From assembly GCA_025354075.1 (NCBI GenBank), contig JANXNO010000189.1, positions 1-28,700 of the forward strand: a DNA stretch of 28,700 nt. Direction: 5' to 3'. Positions 1 to 8,280 of the stretch are shown in pieces. Each line of letters begins with the position of its first letter. Within the stretch, counting starts at the first letter, position 1. The DNA is from Burkholderiales bacterium (GTDB lineage: Bacteria; Pseudomonadota; Gammaproteobacteria; Burkholderiales; Casimicrobiaceae). The notes beneath the pieces were generated by a model. That model ran no database searches. It worked only from the letters and a program-made list of their open reading frames with translations, and had not been told where the DNA came from. A program made the translations under genes and the position numbers.

Positions 1-398
1 TAACCAGCGTCAATGAGGCTGCATCGGAAGCAGCGGCAGAGAAGCTCAAAGACATCGAACGAGACGCGAAGGCAGATCAAGACCGAGTTCAACTGATGCT
101 GGAAAAGGTGAAAGATTTCTGCATTCGCCAGAAGCGAAAAAACTCATTTTTAGTTCGCATCCAAAACACTGAGCAGTCCTTTGAAGACGTCACGAAACTT
201 GTTGCGCTTCGTTTGGTGCACGTTCTGCATGAGGGGATCACGCCGCACAAAGCGGGTGAGCGCTACGTTGCACTGATGCTCGACTACGGCTTCTATGTCG
301 GAGTGCGTGCCGCCAGAAGCGTGGAGTTGTTTCCTGATACACCAAAGCCGTTGTCGGCGAAGGAGTTACGGGGCCTTCCTATTTTCGAAGGCTTATAG
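1..398 (+). CDS. Hypothetical protein, 3' fragment (start lies outside the window)
   Basis: The reading frame is open from the first bases of the window (first full codon at position 3) to a TAG at 396-398, so the 5' end is cut off. The internal ATG at 96 has no clear ribosome binding site and is probably not the start. The visible part begins with an Ala/Glu/Lys-rich, probably helical or coiled-coil stretch (AASEAAAEKLKDIERDAKAD). It continues into a mixed region with a Tyr-rich segment (GERYVALMLDYGFYVGVRAA) and ends in PIFEGL. I do not recognise the family and see no catalytic or metal-binding motif. It converges on icmF, with only 4 bp between the stop codons and no terminator hairpin between them. 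Confidence 0.6.
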   Translation, partial: TSVNEAASEAAAEKLKDIERDAKADQDRVQLMLEKVKDFCIRQKRKNSFLVRIQNTEQSFEDVTKLVALRLVHVLHEGITPHKAGERYVALMLDYGFYVGVRAARSVELFPDTPKPLSAKELRGLPIFEGL

Positions 399-402
399 CT
401 CG

Positions 403-3400
403 CTACATACTCCGCCGATACTGCCCACCCACTTCAAACAGCGCATCCGTAATCTGCCCGAGTGAAGCCACCTTCACCGTCTCCATCAATTCAGCGAACA
501 CGTTGCCACCATTGATCGCGACGGCTTTGAGTTTCGCGAGCGCGGCAGGCGCATCCACTTTGTGCGTCGCATGAAAATCTGCGAGTCGTTTGAGCTGACC
601 CTGCTTTTCTTCATCGGTTGAGCGCGCGAGTTCTAGCGTATCGGGCACCGCGTCGCCGTGCGGGTTGCGGAAGGTGTTGACGCCGATGATGGGGTAGGAC
701 CCGTCATGCTTTTTGTGCTCGTAGAACATCGATTCTTCCTGAATTTTGCCGCGCTGGTAGCCGGTTTCCATCGCGCCGAGCACGCCGCCGCGCTCGCTGA
801 TGGCTTCGAATTCCTTGAGCACGGCTTCTTCGACCAGATCGGTGAGCTCGTCGATGATGAACGCACCCTGATTCGGGTTTTCGTTTTTGGCGAGGCCCCA
901 TTCGCGGTTGATGATGAGCTGGATCGCCATCGCGCGGCGCACCGATTCTTCGGTTGGCGTGGTGATCGCTTCGTCGAACGCGTTGGTGTGCAGGCTGTTG
1001 CAGTTGTCGTACACCGCGATCAGCGCTTGCAGCGTGGTGCGGATGTCGTTGAACTGAATCTCCTGCGCGTGCAGGCTGCGGCCGCTGGTTTGAATGTGAT
1101 ATTTGAGCTTCTGGCTGCGTTCGTTGGCGCCGTATTTTTCGCGCATCGCCACGGCCCACAAGCGTCGCGCAACGCGGCCAAGCACGGTGTATTCCGGGTC
1201 CATGCCGTTACTGAAAAAGAACGACAGATTCGGCGCAAAATCGTCAATGTGCATGCCGCGCGCGAGGTAGGCTTCGACGAAGGTGAAGCCGTTTGACAGC
1301 GTAAACGCGAGCTGCGAGATCGGGTTGGCACCGGCCTCGGCGATGTGATAACCGCTGATCGACACCGAGTAGAAATTGCGCACTTTGTTCTGCACAAAAT
1401 ACTGCTGAATGTCGCCCATCACCTTGAGCGAAAACTCGGTGGAGAAGATGCAGGTGTTCTGGCCCTGATCTTCTTTGAGGATGTCCGCCTGCACCGTGCC
1501 GCGCACGTTTTCCAGCGTCCACGCCTTGATTTTGGCGAGTTCGTCGTCGGTGGGTTCGCGCTTGTTATCAGCGCGGAATTTCGTGAGCTGCTGCTCCATC
1601 GCGGTGTTCATGAAGAACGCGAGGATCGTCGGCGCGGGGCCGTTGATGGTCATCGAAACGGAGGTCGTCGGCGCGCACAAATCGAAGCCGTCGTAGAGCA
1701 CTTTCATGTCTTCAACGGTGGCGATTGACACACCGGAGTTGCCGACTTTGCCGTAAATGTCGGGACGAATTGCAGGGTCGTTGCCGTACAGCGTGACGCT
1801 GTCGAACGCGGTGGACAGGCGCTTGGCGTCCATCCCTTCGCTGACTTTCTTGAAGCGGCGGTTGGTACGGAAGGCATCACCCTCGCCCGCGAACATGCGT
1901 GTGGGGTCTTCGTTCTCACGCTTGAACGCGAACACGCCAGCCGTGAAAGGAAAGCTGCCGGGGACGTTTTCCTTCAGTTGCCACTTGAGAATTTCGCCGT
2001 CGTCCTCGTAGCGCGGCAGCGCGACTTTTTTGATTTTGCTGCCAGAGAGGGAGGTGTAGGTGAGTGCAGTGCGCAGTTCCTTGTCGCGAATTTTTACGAT
2101 GTACTCGTCGCCCGCGTAACTGGCTACGGTTTGTGGCCACATGTCGAGGAGCTTTTTGGCGCGGGGGTCGAGGGCTTGGCTTTTCGCCTGTATCGCCGCG
2201 TCGAGGGTGCGACGTGCCCCCTCTCCCCAGCCCTCTCCCTCAAGGGGAGAGGGGGCCGTGTCCCCTCCCCCTTGAGGGGGGAGGGTTAGGGAGAGGGTGA
2301 AATTTGCGTCGGAGAGCATCCGCTTCGTACCCAGCAACTGCTGCCGTTCGCGCGCCACCCGCGCCTGCCCGTCCGCCCAGCGGTGATAGCCGCGCATCGC
2401 GTCGGCGATCTCGGCTAGATAGCGCACGCGGTTCGCGGGCACGATGGCTTGCGTTTGCGATGATGCGCGCGTGTCAACCGTTGCCAGTTTGCCTGCGGCA
2501 AGCTTAAGCGCACCCTCGGACTTGGCAACCAGTAACGGCGCAATCGCCTGATACAGCGCGGTTACGCCGTCGTCTGAAAAACGGCTCGCCATCGTGCCAA
2601 ATACGGGCATCTGATCGGTCGGCGTGCCCCAGGCTTCCTTGTTGCGTTGCACCTGCTTGCGCACGTCACGTTGCGCGTCCTGCGCGCCCTTGCGATCAAA
2701 CTTGTTGATGGCAACGAAATCTGCGAAATCGAGCATGTCGATTTTTTCGAGCTGACTTGCGGCACCGAACTCTGGCGTCATGACGTACAGCGAAGCATCG
2801 ACATGCGGCACGATGGCGGCGTCGCCCTGGCCAATGCCAGAGGTTTCGACGAACACCACGTCGAAGCCGCTGACCTTGCATGCGGCAATTGCATCGGGTA
2901 GGGCTTTGGAAATTTCCGAACCGCCAGAGTCACGCGTAGCCAGCGAGCGCATGTAGATGTTTTCGTGATTGATCGCGTTCATGCGAATGCGGTCACCGAG
3001 CAGCGCGCCGCCCGACTTGCGGCGCGACGGATCAATCGAGATGATGGCGATCTTCAATGTATCGTTCTGGTCGATGCGGAAACGACGAACCAGCTCATCG
3101 GTGAGCGAGGATTTGCCGGCGCCGCCAGTACCGGTGATGCCCAAGGTGGGCGTCTTCTTCGTTGAAGCTAGCGCGTGTAGCTTCTTCACGTTTTCAGCGC
3201 TGACGGTGCCCGCTTCCAGCATCGTTATCCAGCGTGCTAGCGCAATTCTGTCGCCGCTTTCTAGTCCCCTCTCCCCTTGCGGGAGAGGGTCAGGGTGAGG
3301 AGTGGCTTTGGCGGTAGGCCCGCGTTTGTTCTTCGCACCACCGTCCCCCTCACCCCCACCCCCACCCTGTCCCAACAGGGGAGAGGGGGTCGAACTCAGA

Positions 3401-3849
3401 TCATGATCACACGCTGCAATCATGTCATTGATCATGCCCTGGAGGCCCAGCTTCGCGCCATCCTGTGGCGAGAAAATGCGCGCCACGCCATACGCATGCA
3501 GTTCGGCAATCTCTGACGGCACGATGACGCCCCCGCCGCCGCCAAACACTTTTATGTGCCCTGCGCCCGCCTCGCGCAGCATGTCGATCATGTACTTGAA
3601 GTACTCGACGTGACCGCCTTGATAAGAAGACATCGCGATACCGTGCGCATCTTCCTGTAGTGCTGCGTCCACCACCTCTTTCACGCTGCGGTTGTGGCCA
3701 AGGTGAATCACCTCGCAGCCGCTGCCCTGAATGATGCGGCGCATGATGTTGATGGAGGCGTCGTGGCCGTCAAACAGGCTGGCAGCGGTGACAAATCGAA
3801 CTTTGTTTTTAGGTCGATAGATCAGGTTTTTAGTGTCGAGATTTGACAT
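403..3849 (-). CDS. icmF: Fused isobutyryl-CoA mutase (B12-binding + G-protein chaperone + mutase)
   Basis: Adenosylcobalamin-dependent mutase that interconverts isobutyryl-CoA and n-butyryl-CoA (or a related branched acyl-CoA), with its own repair GTPase fused in. Order of domains: B12-binding domain at about residues 15-140, with the cobalamin-ligand motif DGHDAS (His29) and a Gly-rich GGGGG turn near 103-107; MeaB-like GTPase at about 205-500 with P-loop GTGGAGKSS (241-249); mutase barrel at about 560-1148 with SGYHIAEAG (His835). Two specificity positions fit IcmF rather than methylmalonyl-CoA mutase: Phe640 where the latter has Tyr, and Gln797 (KEDQGQNTC) where it has Arg. At 1148 aa it is some 50-60 aa longer than usual IcmF, as I recall. 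The excess is two low-complexity insertions in the linkers (about 150-198 and 514-546), which are translated repeats. The ATG is preceded by GGAGGAGT. The substrate remains inferred; a close relative uses pivalyl/isovaleryl-CoA. Confidence 0.95.
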   Translation of the reverse strand: MSNLDTKNLIYRPKNKVRFVTAASLFDGHDASINIMRRIIQGSGCEVIHLGHNRSVKEVVDAALQEDAHGIAMSSYQGGHVEYFKYMIDMLREAGAGHIKVFGGGGGVIVPSEIAELHAYGVARIFSPQDGAKLGLQGMINDMIAACDHDLSSTPSPLLGQGGGGGEGDGGAKNKRGPTAKATPHPDPLPQGERGLESGDRIALARWITMLEAGTVSAENVKKLHALASTKKTPTLGITGTGGAGKSSLTDELVRRFRIDQNDTLKIAIISIDPSRRKSGGALLGDRIRMNAINHENIYMRSLATRDSGGSEISKALPDAIAACKVSGFDVVFVETSGIGQGDAAIVPHVDASLYVMTPEFGAASQLEKIDMLDFADFVAINKFDRKGAQDAQRDVRKQVQRNKEAWGTPTDQMPVFGTMASRFSDDGVTALYQAIAPLLVAKSEGALKLAAGKLATVDTRASSQTQAIVPANRVRYLAEIADAMRGYHRWADGQARVARERQQLLGTKRMLSDANFTLSLTLPPQGGGDTAPSPLEGEGWGEGARRTLDAAIQAKSQALDPRAKKLLDMWPQTVASYAGDEYIVKIRDKELRTALTYTSLSGSKIKKVALPRYEDDGEILKWQLKENVPGSFPFTAGVFAFKRENEDPTRMFAGEGDAFRTNRRFKKVSEGMDAKRLSTAFDSVTLYGNDPAIRPDIYGKVGNSGVSIATVEDMKVLYDGFDLCAPTTSVSMTINGPAPTILAFFMNTAMEQQLTKFRADNKREPTDDELAKIKAWTLENVRGTVQADILKEDQGQNTCIFSTEFSLKVMGDIQQYFVQNKVRNFYSVSISGYHIAEAGANPISQLAFTLSNGFTFVEAYLARGMHIDDFAPNLSFFFSNGMDPEYTVLGRVARRLWAVAMREKYGANERSQKLKYHIQTSGRSLHAQEIQFNDIRTTLQALIAVYDNCNSLHTNAFDEAITTPTEESVRRAMAIQLIINREWGLAKNENPNQGAFIIDELTDLVEEAVLKEFEAISERGGVLGAMETGYQRGKIQEESMFYEHKKHDGSYPIIGVNTFRNPHGDAVPDTLELARSTDEEKQGQLKRLADFHATHKVDAPAALAKLKAVAINGGNVFAELMETVKVASLGQITDALFEVGGQYRRSM
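2215..2300. repeat. Palindromic repeat pair inside icmF (linker 2)
   Basis: Two adjacent copies of a CCCTCTCCC...GGGAGAGGG-type element lie inside the icmF frame, encoding about residues 514-546 ([13 protein letters not shown], then [12 protein letters not shown]). The arms CCCCTCTCCC and GGGGAGAGGG can fold on each other. The insertion keeps the reading frame and falls between the GTPase and mutase domains. The same element occurs at 3264-3391, 26134-26175, 27278-27422 and 28500-28544. Confidence 0.85.
3264..3391. repeat. Inverted pair of palindromic repeats inside icmF (linker 1)
   Basis: One copy (3264-3300) reads CCCCTCTCCCC-TTGC-GGGAGAGGG followed by the tail TCAGGGTGAGG. A second copy (about 3341-3391) is in the opposite orientation, tail first, ending in AACAGGGGAGAGGG. 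Together they encode about residues 150-198 of IcmF (visible as [13 protein letters not shown] and [13 protein letters not shown]), exactly in the linker between the B12-binding and GTPase domains. The frame is preserved. Confidence 0.85.
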
Positions 3850-3914
3850 GTGACTCCTCCATTGCGGCCGATACCCAGCGCACGTTCAACGCTATTTTGG
3901 ATTGTCGCAGAAAT

Positions 3915-3948
3915 CCCGCCAGGTTGACGTGAACGTCAACCTGGCGGG
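3915..3948. promoter_or_regulatory. Perfect 15-bp inverted repeat upstream of icmF; LiuR-like operator core
   Basis: The arms at 3915-3929 and 3934-3948 are perfectly complementary with a 4-nt centre (TGAA). The core TTGACGTGAACGTCAA resembles the palindrome I recall for LiuR, the MerR-family regulator of branched-chain amino acid degradation genes in proteobacteria (TTKACGTNNACGTMAA). It lies 66-99 bp upstream of the icmF start and 124 bp upstream of the uspA-like ATG, between divergent genes, so it is not a terminator. I could not find a convincing -10 for either direction. The regulator assignment is inference; the palindrome is seen directly. Confidence 0.6.
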
Positions 3949-4071
3949 AACTAATCGGATTTAAGCCTCCCAAATCGGCCACACTTTGTCCTACGTCAAC
4001 AGACGCTGCTGTCCGGGCCCCGTGATCAAACGTATCGAAGTATGGTGACCACTCACCCAGAAGGAGCACCT

Positions 4072-4542
4072 ATGTTCAAGAAAATTTTGATTCCGATTGA
4101 TGGTTCGGAGCTGGCGCTTAAAGCGGTTGCGACCGGCGTCAAACTGGCTGGTGAGGTGAGCGCGCAGGTGGTTTTCCTGCACGCCAAGGCACCGTACATT
4201 GCTCCGTATGCGGCCGAAGTGGCGCTGATGGACAGCAAAACGCAAGATATGTTTGAACGCAGCATCAGTCTGGATAGCGACAAAATTCTAGGCGAGGCCA
4301 AAAAAATCGCAGACGTAGCGGGCGTTGCCAATCAGTCCGTCAGCGCTGTGAGCAGCCGCGCTGAGTCGCTGATTGAAAAGACCGTCAACGAGATGAGTTG
4401 CGATCTTATTGTCATCGGCACTCACGGTCGTGGCGCAGTGGGTCGCTTCATCAGGGGTAGTGTCACCACGCGCTTGTTGCACATCTCGCCTGTGCCTGTG
4501 CTGATATATCGCGATGCGGTGATGAACGCCGCGCACACCTGA
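4072..4542 (+). CDS. Universal stress protein (UspA family)
   Basis: A 156-aa single-domain cytoplasmic Usp. It starts with MFKKILIPIDGSELALKA, the typical first beta strand with the ATP-contacting Asp. It ends with the nucleotide-binding signature G-x2-G-x9-G-S (GTHGRGAVGRFIRGS) followed by the strand VPVLIYR, so it belongs to the ATP-binding subgroup. The ATG at 4072 is chosen over an in-frame upstream start at 4042 because AGAAGGAG sits 7-8 nt before it and the family begins here. The gene is divergent from icmF and upstream of an FNR-type regulator on the same strand. In related bacteria usp genes next to cbb3/hemN/fnr clusters are often oxygen-regulated; only a degenerate FNR-like site is visible here. 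The specific physiological role is not determinable. Confidence 0.93.
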   Translation: MFKKILIPIDGSELALKAVATGVKLAGEVSAQVVFLHAKAPYIAPYAAEVALMDSKTQDMFERSISLDSDKILGEAKKIADVAGVANQSVSAVSSRAESLIEKTVNEMSCDLIVIGTHGRGAVGRFIRGSVTTRLLHISPVPVLIYRDAVMNAAHT

Positions 4543-4684
4543 TTTGGAGGCGGTCCGCCGCCTAGACCTCGTGGTGTCGGCTGCCGTACCGTTACACACT
4601 GTTACCGTTTGTTCATATAAGGTTTGCGCGGGCGAGAGATAGTGTGAGCCATGCCAAGTTGGTATGTACACAGGAGTCACAGCC

Positions 4685-5410
4685 ATGTATTCGCAAGCCC
4701 ATTCAACAGCACCGTTGTTCCGCGTTGGTGGTTCGGCGCTTCTCGCCACACGCACTGCTGCAGAGCGCGACGCAGTATTGGCAGAGGTAGTTTCGCTCGG
4801 TCGTGTGCGAGTGGTGACAGCGGGCACGGCAATCCATCGTGCGGGGGATGCGTTCCGTTCAGTCTTTTTTTTAAAGTCAGGTGCGGCGAAGCGCATGCTT
4901 ATTCAGGAGGACGGTCGCGAACAAATTCTGGGTTTCCCGATGCCGGGCGATATTCTGGGGATGGAAGCGATTGATGGCGGTGCGCACAGCACGACCGTAG
5001 TCGCGCTTGATCTGTGTGCAATCATCGAGATTCCATTTGAGGCGATCGACGCATTAGCTGCTGACAATCCCGCAGTTGCCCGTTTTTTGTATCGTCGGCT
5101 GAGCGCAGCGTTGCGTGACGAGCACGGCTGGATGGCGGCGCTCGGTTTACTTAACGCTGACGAGCGCGTTGCAGCATTTCTGCTCGACTTGTCGCAGCGA
5201 TTTTCGGCGCGCGGATTTTCAGCCCGACGCTTCATGTTGCGCATGACCCGTGCTGAAATTGGCAGCTTCTTGGGCCTCACGCTTGAAACGGTTAGTCGCG
5301 TGTTCTCAAGGTTTCAGAAACTGGGCCTGCTCAATGTCACGCGGCGTGACATTGAATTGCTGGATATGGCTGCACTGAGCCACCTGGCGCATTCGCAGGC
5401 GTTGCACTGA
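4685..5410 (+). CDS. Crp/Fnr-family transcription regulator lacking Fe-S cysteines
   Basis: A 241-aa regulator with an N-terminal cyclic-nucleotide-binding-like beta roll (about 20-130), a dimerisation helix and a C-terminal winged HTH (about 175-225). It aligns well by eye with E. coli FNR (EIPFE, LxDLSxRF, RGFSxRxF, MTRxxIGxxLGLTxET, RFQKxG). The recognition helix keeps E201-x-x-S204-R205, the FNR pattern for TTGAT half-sites. However, the N-terminus has no cysteine cluster. The FNR Cys122 position is Ile114, and the only Cys (111) is displaced. It therefore should not bind an oxygen-labile [4Fe-4S] cluster by the FNR mechanism. The ATG at 4685 is preferred to the in-frame ATG at 4664 because AGGAG lies 8 nt upstream. 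It could act on the FNR boxes before ccoI and ccoN. The signal it senses is unknown. Confidence 0.88.
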   Translation: MYSQAHSTAPLFRVGGSALLATRTAAERDAVLAEVVSLGRVRVVTAGTAIHRAGDAFRSVFFLKSGAAKRMLIQEDGREQILGFPMPGDILGMEAIDGGAHSTTVVALDLCAIIEIPFEAIDALAADNPAVARFLYRRLSAALRDEHGWMAALGLLNADERVAAFLLDLSQRFSARGFSARRFMLRMTRAEIGSFLGLTLETVSRVFSRFQKLGLLNVTRRDIELLDMAALSHLAHSQALH

Positions 5411-5432
5411 AGTTTCACCAGTAATCGGCTGT

Positions 5433-7469
5433 CTATGCCGACAATACGGAGCGCAGGGCTTGTCCTAGTTGGTCGCGGGAATAAGGTTTGCGCAAAAACG
5501 CAATGTTTTCATCCAGGCCGAACTGAAGTGGCAGCGCACTTCGCGCGTAGCCTGACGCGTAGAGCACCCGCAATTGTGGTTGTATTTTTTGCAGTGACGC
5601 TGCGATCTTGGGGCCGGTTTCATCGCGCTCCAGCACGACATCGGTGAACAACACGGCAATCTCGGGATGCGCGCGCAGTCGCGCGGATGCCGTACGACGA
5701 CTGGTCGCTGTGAACACCCGGTAGCCAAGCGAACCAAGGAAGGCGACCGCGACCGACAAGACGTCGACATCGTCTTCCACCACCAGAATCGCCTCTGAGC
5801 CGTTGACCGGAGCGGCGAGGGGGGGTACTTTTTCCGTCGCGGGTTTGCGCGTCGTGGGCGCAACGGGAAGAAATAAATTGATGGTCGTTCCAACGCCCCG
5901 TTCGCTATACACCGTCACATGCCCGGCCGATTGCTTGGCAAATCCGTAGACCATGCTGAGCCCCAAACCGCTTCCCTTGCCGACCGCTTTCGTAGTGAAA
6001 AATGGTTCAAATGCGCGTGCGATCACTTCGCGACTCATTCCGGTGCCCGTGTCGGACACGCTCAATCGAACATAGTGTCCAGGTCGCACTTCATCGGCAC
6101 CGACGCCCAAAGTCTGTTTCAAATCGACGTCGACCGCCTCGATAATGAGTGCGCCCCCCTCGGGCATAGCGTCGCGAGCGTTTACTGCCAGATTAAGAAG
6201 TGCAGTTTCGAGCTGACCGCCGTCGGCCAGCACCATCGGCAATCGGTCATCCGCCTGCACTCTGACCTCGATGCTGGCACCGAGCGTCCGCGCTAGCAGG
6301 TCACGAAACGAAGCGAGCAGTTCCGGCACGTTTATTGGTGCTGGACGCAAGGTTTGCCGCCTTGAAAACGCCAGTAATTTAGCGGTCAGCTCTGCACCGC
6401 GCCGGGCACCCCGATGCGCCGAGGCGATCGCACGAACGGCGAAGGGATCCGTGATGGCCATGTCCTCGAGAATCTGCAAATTTCCCGAAATGACTGTGAG
6501 CAGATTGTTGAAATCGTGCGCTACCCCACCCGTCAGCTGGCCCAACGACTCAAGCCGCTGCGACAGGAGCAGCTTTTCCTCCGTCACTGATCGCTGTAGA
6601 GCGTTCGAGGCAATATTCGCGATAGCTTCCAGAAACGCGACGTCGTCGGTCGTAAAGTGATGGGTGACTGTCGACCCCGCAACCAATAGCCCATTCACCC
6701 GATCCCCATCGGCAATCGGCGCAATGACGAGACTTTGTATGCCTGCAGCGAACAAAGGGGGGCAGACTGAGGCGCTTGCCACGTTCATGTCGCCCACCAA
6801 GACGGGCGCGCCACTCGCGAAAATTTTGTCAGACAACATGGCGTGCATGTGTGTTACGCGGACGCCTTTGATGTTTGCAGCTAACGCCCCAGTCGCTCCT
6901 ACACAAACCAGCGAGTCGTCTCCATCCGCCTGACGGAACAGCGCGACGACGTCAGCCGTGAGTGGCGTAACGGCGATATCGACGGCGTGATCTCCGAGTG
7001 TTGCAAATTGCCTTTCACGAAGCGCCAGCTGACTGATTTTGGCCAACGCGTTGGCTCTGATCAGCTCGCGCTCTGTGCGGCGTGCGTGCAGCCGCTCGCT
7101 CACGTCGCGCAACATGACGATGGTTTCGACACCTGAAGCGGTCGGCGTCGGAGCCAGCGAAATTTCGACTGGGAACTCGCGGCCATTTAGTTTGAGCGCT
7201 TTCAGCGCCAGCCCGATGCCCATCGGACGGCGATGCGGGTCAGCAACGAAACCACTGCGCAGCGCAGCATGATTTTTCCGTGACGCTATGGGTACAAGCT
7301 TGTCTACGCTCAGCCCGCGCAGCTCCCCGGGCGCAGCCTCCAGCAACCGCTCCGCCTCAGCATTATTCAGTCGGATTCGACCTGCGCTGTCAACGACCAG
7401 AATGGCGTCAGGCGCGGCGTCAAACAACAGCTTGAACGCGTTGTTTTCGGGATGCTGCTGCGCTTTCAT
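5433..7469 (-). CDS. Hybrid sensor histidine kinase (PAS-GAF-HK-REC)
   Basis: A 678-aa, apparently cytoplasmic kinase with no convincing membrane segment. A PAS domain (about 8-128, with LFDAAPDAILVVD and the ending VMLRDVSERLHAR) is followed by a GAF-like domain (about 140-292) and a dimerisation/phosphoacceptor region with H318 in GGVAHDFNN. The ATPase domain has N430 in NARDAMP, DTGTGMS and GSGLGLS. A C-terminal receiver (about 560-678) has acidic pocket E565-D566-D567, phospho-Asp D610 and Lys661. The H-box type (AHDFNN) is the NtrB-like HPK4 class. It lies 1 bp downstream of the response regulator stop, so the two are co-transcribed. It converges on the FNR-like gene with 22 bp between the stops. 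PAS/GAF ligand residues for haem or other cofactors are not evident by eye, so the stimulus is unknown. Confidence 0.92.
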   Translation of the reverse strand: MKAQQHPENNAFKLLFDAAPDAILVVDSAGRIRLNNAEAERLLEAAPGELRGLSVDKLVPIASRKNHAALRSGFVADPHRRPMGIGLALKALKLNGREFPVEISLAPTPTASGVETIVMLRDVSERLHARRTERELIRANALAKISQLALRERQFATLGDHAVDIAVTPLTADVVALFRQADGDDSLVCVGATGALAANIKGVRVTHMHAMLSDKIFASGAPVLVGDMNVASASVCPPLFAAGIQSLVIAPIADGDRVNGLLVAGSTVTHHFTTDDVAFLEAIANIASNALQRSVTEEKLLLSQRLESLGQLTGGVAHDFNNLLTVISGNLQILEDMAITDPFAVRAIASAHRGARRGAELTAKLLAFSRRQTLRPAPINVPELLASFRDLLARTLGASIEVRVQADDRLPMVLADGGQLETALLNLAVNARDAMPEGGALIIEAVDVDLKQTLGVGADEVRPGHYVRLSVSDTGTGMSREVIARAFEPFFTTKAVGKGSGLGLSMVYGFAKQSAGHVTVYSERGVGTTINLFLPVAPTTRKPATEKVPPLAAPVNGSEAILVVEDDVDVLSVAVAFLGSLGYRVFTATSRRTASARLRAHPEIAVLFTDVVLERDETGPKIAASLQKIQPQLRVLYASGYARSALPLQFGLDENIAFLRKPYSRDQLGQALRSVLSA

Positions 7470-7470
7470 G

Positions 7471-8238
7471 TCACGTCCGAGTTACTGCCACTGCCAATAC
7501 GTAACCGGCTCCCCGTACCGACTTGATCATGCGAGGTTCCTTGCCGGTGTCCTCAAGTTTTCGACGCAGTCGGCCGATCTGTACGTCAATGGTTCGATCA
7601 AAGGGACCCGCGTCGCGATGATGGGTTCGCTGCAAGATTTGATCGCGACTAAGAATTCGCCCACTTTGTTCACAAAGCATGAGCAAGAGGTCATATTCGC
7701 CGGTTGTCAAAGCGATGGTGGCACCGCTCACCTGGCGCAACTCTCGTCGCCCGGTGTCCAATGCAAACTGATCAAAACAAAGAACGGGTGGTTTCTCGTC
7801 TGACGTGGTCGCTAACGCAGGCGGTTGCAGTGACCGGCGACTGACACTGCGAATTCTCGCTAGCAGTTCGCGCAGTTCAAAGGGCTTTGTGACGTAATCG
7901 TCAGCGCCAATCTCAAGGCCTACAACACGATCAATGGTGTCGCCCCGACCGGTCACCATCAATAAGCCTCCAAACCAAAGGCGTCGAAGCCGGCGGGCAA
8001 TCGCAAAGCCATCTTCCGAGCCTAAATTCACGTCCAGCAAAATCACTTCGGGTGCATTTGCGGCAACGTTCGCCAACAGTTCGGCTTCTGATGTTGCTTC
8101 AGACACGAGCAATCCCTGACTTCCAAGATAGTTAGCGACGAGATCACGAATATCTTCATCATCGTCAACGATCAGCACGCGTAGTGGCGAGGGGGCATTC
8201 AATTGTTTAGACACAAATCCAGTACAAACGATGCACAC
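7471..8238 (-). CDS. OmpR-family response regulator
   Basis: A 255-aa two-domain DNA-binding response regulator. The receiver (about 18-132) has the acidic cluster VDDDED (25-29), phospho-Asp D69 in LLDVNL, and K117 in DYVTKPF. The C-terminal winged helix (about 150-250) shows TTGEYDLLLML, SRDQIL, RTIDVQIGRLRRKLE and SVRGAGYVL. It is first in a two-gene operon with the hybrid kinase, separated by 1 bp. The start is uncertain: the longest frame begins at a GTG at 8238, and another GTG at 8214 or a later start would still leave a full receiver. No good Shine-Dalgarno precedes any of them. Its targets are unknown, but the position between an FNR-like gene and the cbb3 cluster suggests a role in respiration control. 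Confidence 0.9.
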   Translation of the reverse strand: MCIVCTGFVSKQLNAPSPLRVLIVDDDEDIRDLVANYLGSQGLLVSEATSEAELLANVAANAPEVILLDVNLGSEDGFAIARRLRRLWFGGLLMVTGRGDTIDRVVGLEIGADDYVTKPFELRELLARIRSVSRRSLQPPALATTSDEKPPVLCFDQFALDTGRRELRQVSGATIALTTGEYDLLLMLCEQSGRILSRDQILQRTHHRDAGPFDRTIDVQIGRLRRKLEDTGKEPRMIKSVRGAGYVLAVAVTRT

Positions 8239-8280
8239 ATTATCGCCGCGCTGGCGTCAACCGTCCGCACCGATGTGTCG

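Noticed and set aside
658..1296. Open frame of 212 codons on the plus strand inside icmF
   Set aside because: Antisense of the conserved mutase domain. Composition (Val/Phe/His/Ala-rich) is typical of such shadows.
2215..3391. Frameshift or pseudogene status of icmF because of repeat insertions
   Set aside because: The frame is intact from start to stop and all catalytic motifs of the three domains are present.
3986..3999. Possible FNR box TTGTC-CTAC-GTCAA before the uspA-like gene
   Set aside because: One half-site deviates at a key position, and no -10 stands at class II spacing (nearest TATCGA is 11 bp too far). Kept only as a weak possibility.
4547..4562. Small hairpin AGGCGG-TCCG-CCGCCT after the uspA-like gene as terminator
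   Set aside because: The stem is only 6 bp and no T-run follows, so termination is not supported.
4643..4684. Two cysteine codons (C-E-P-C) in frame upstream of the FNR-like start, possibly a lost Fe-S region
   Set aside because: They are directly preceded by a stop codon with no start codon before them, and the surrounding residues do not resemble the FNR cysteine cluster.
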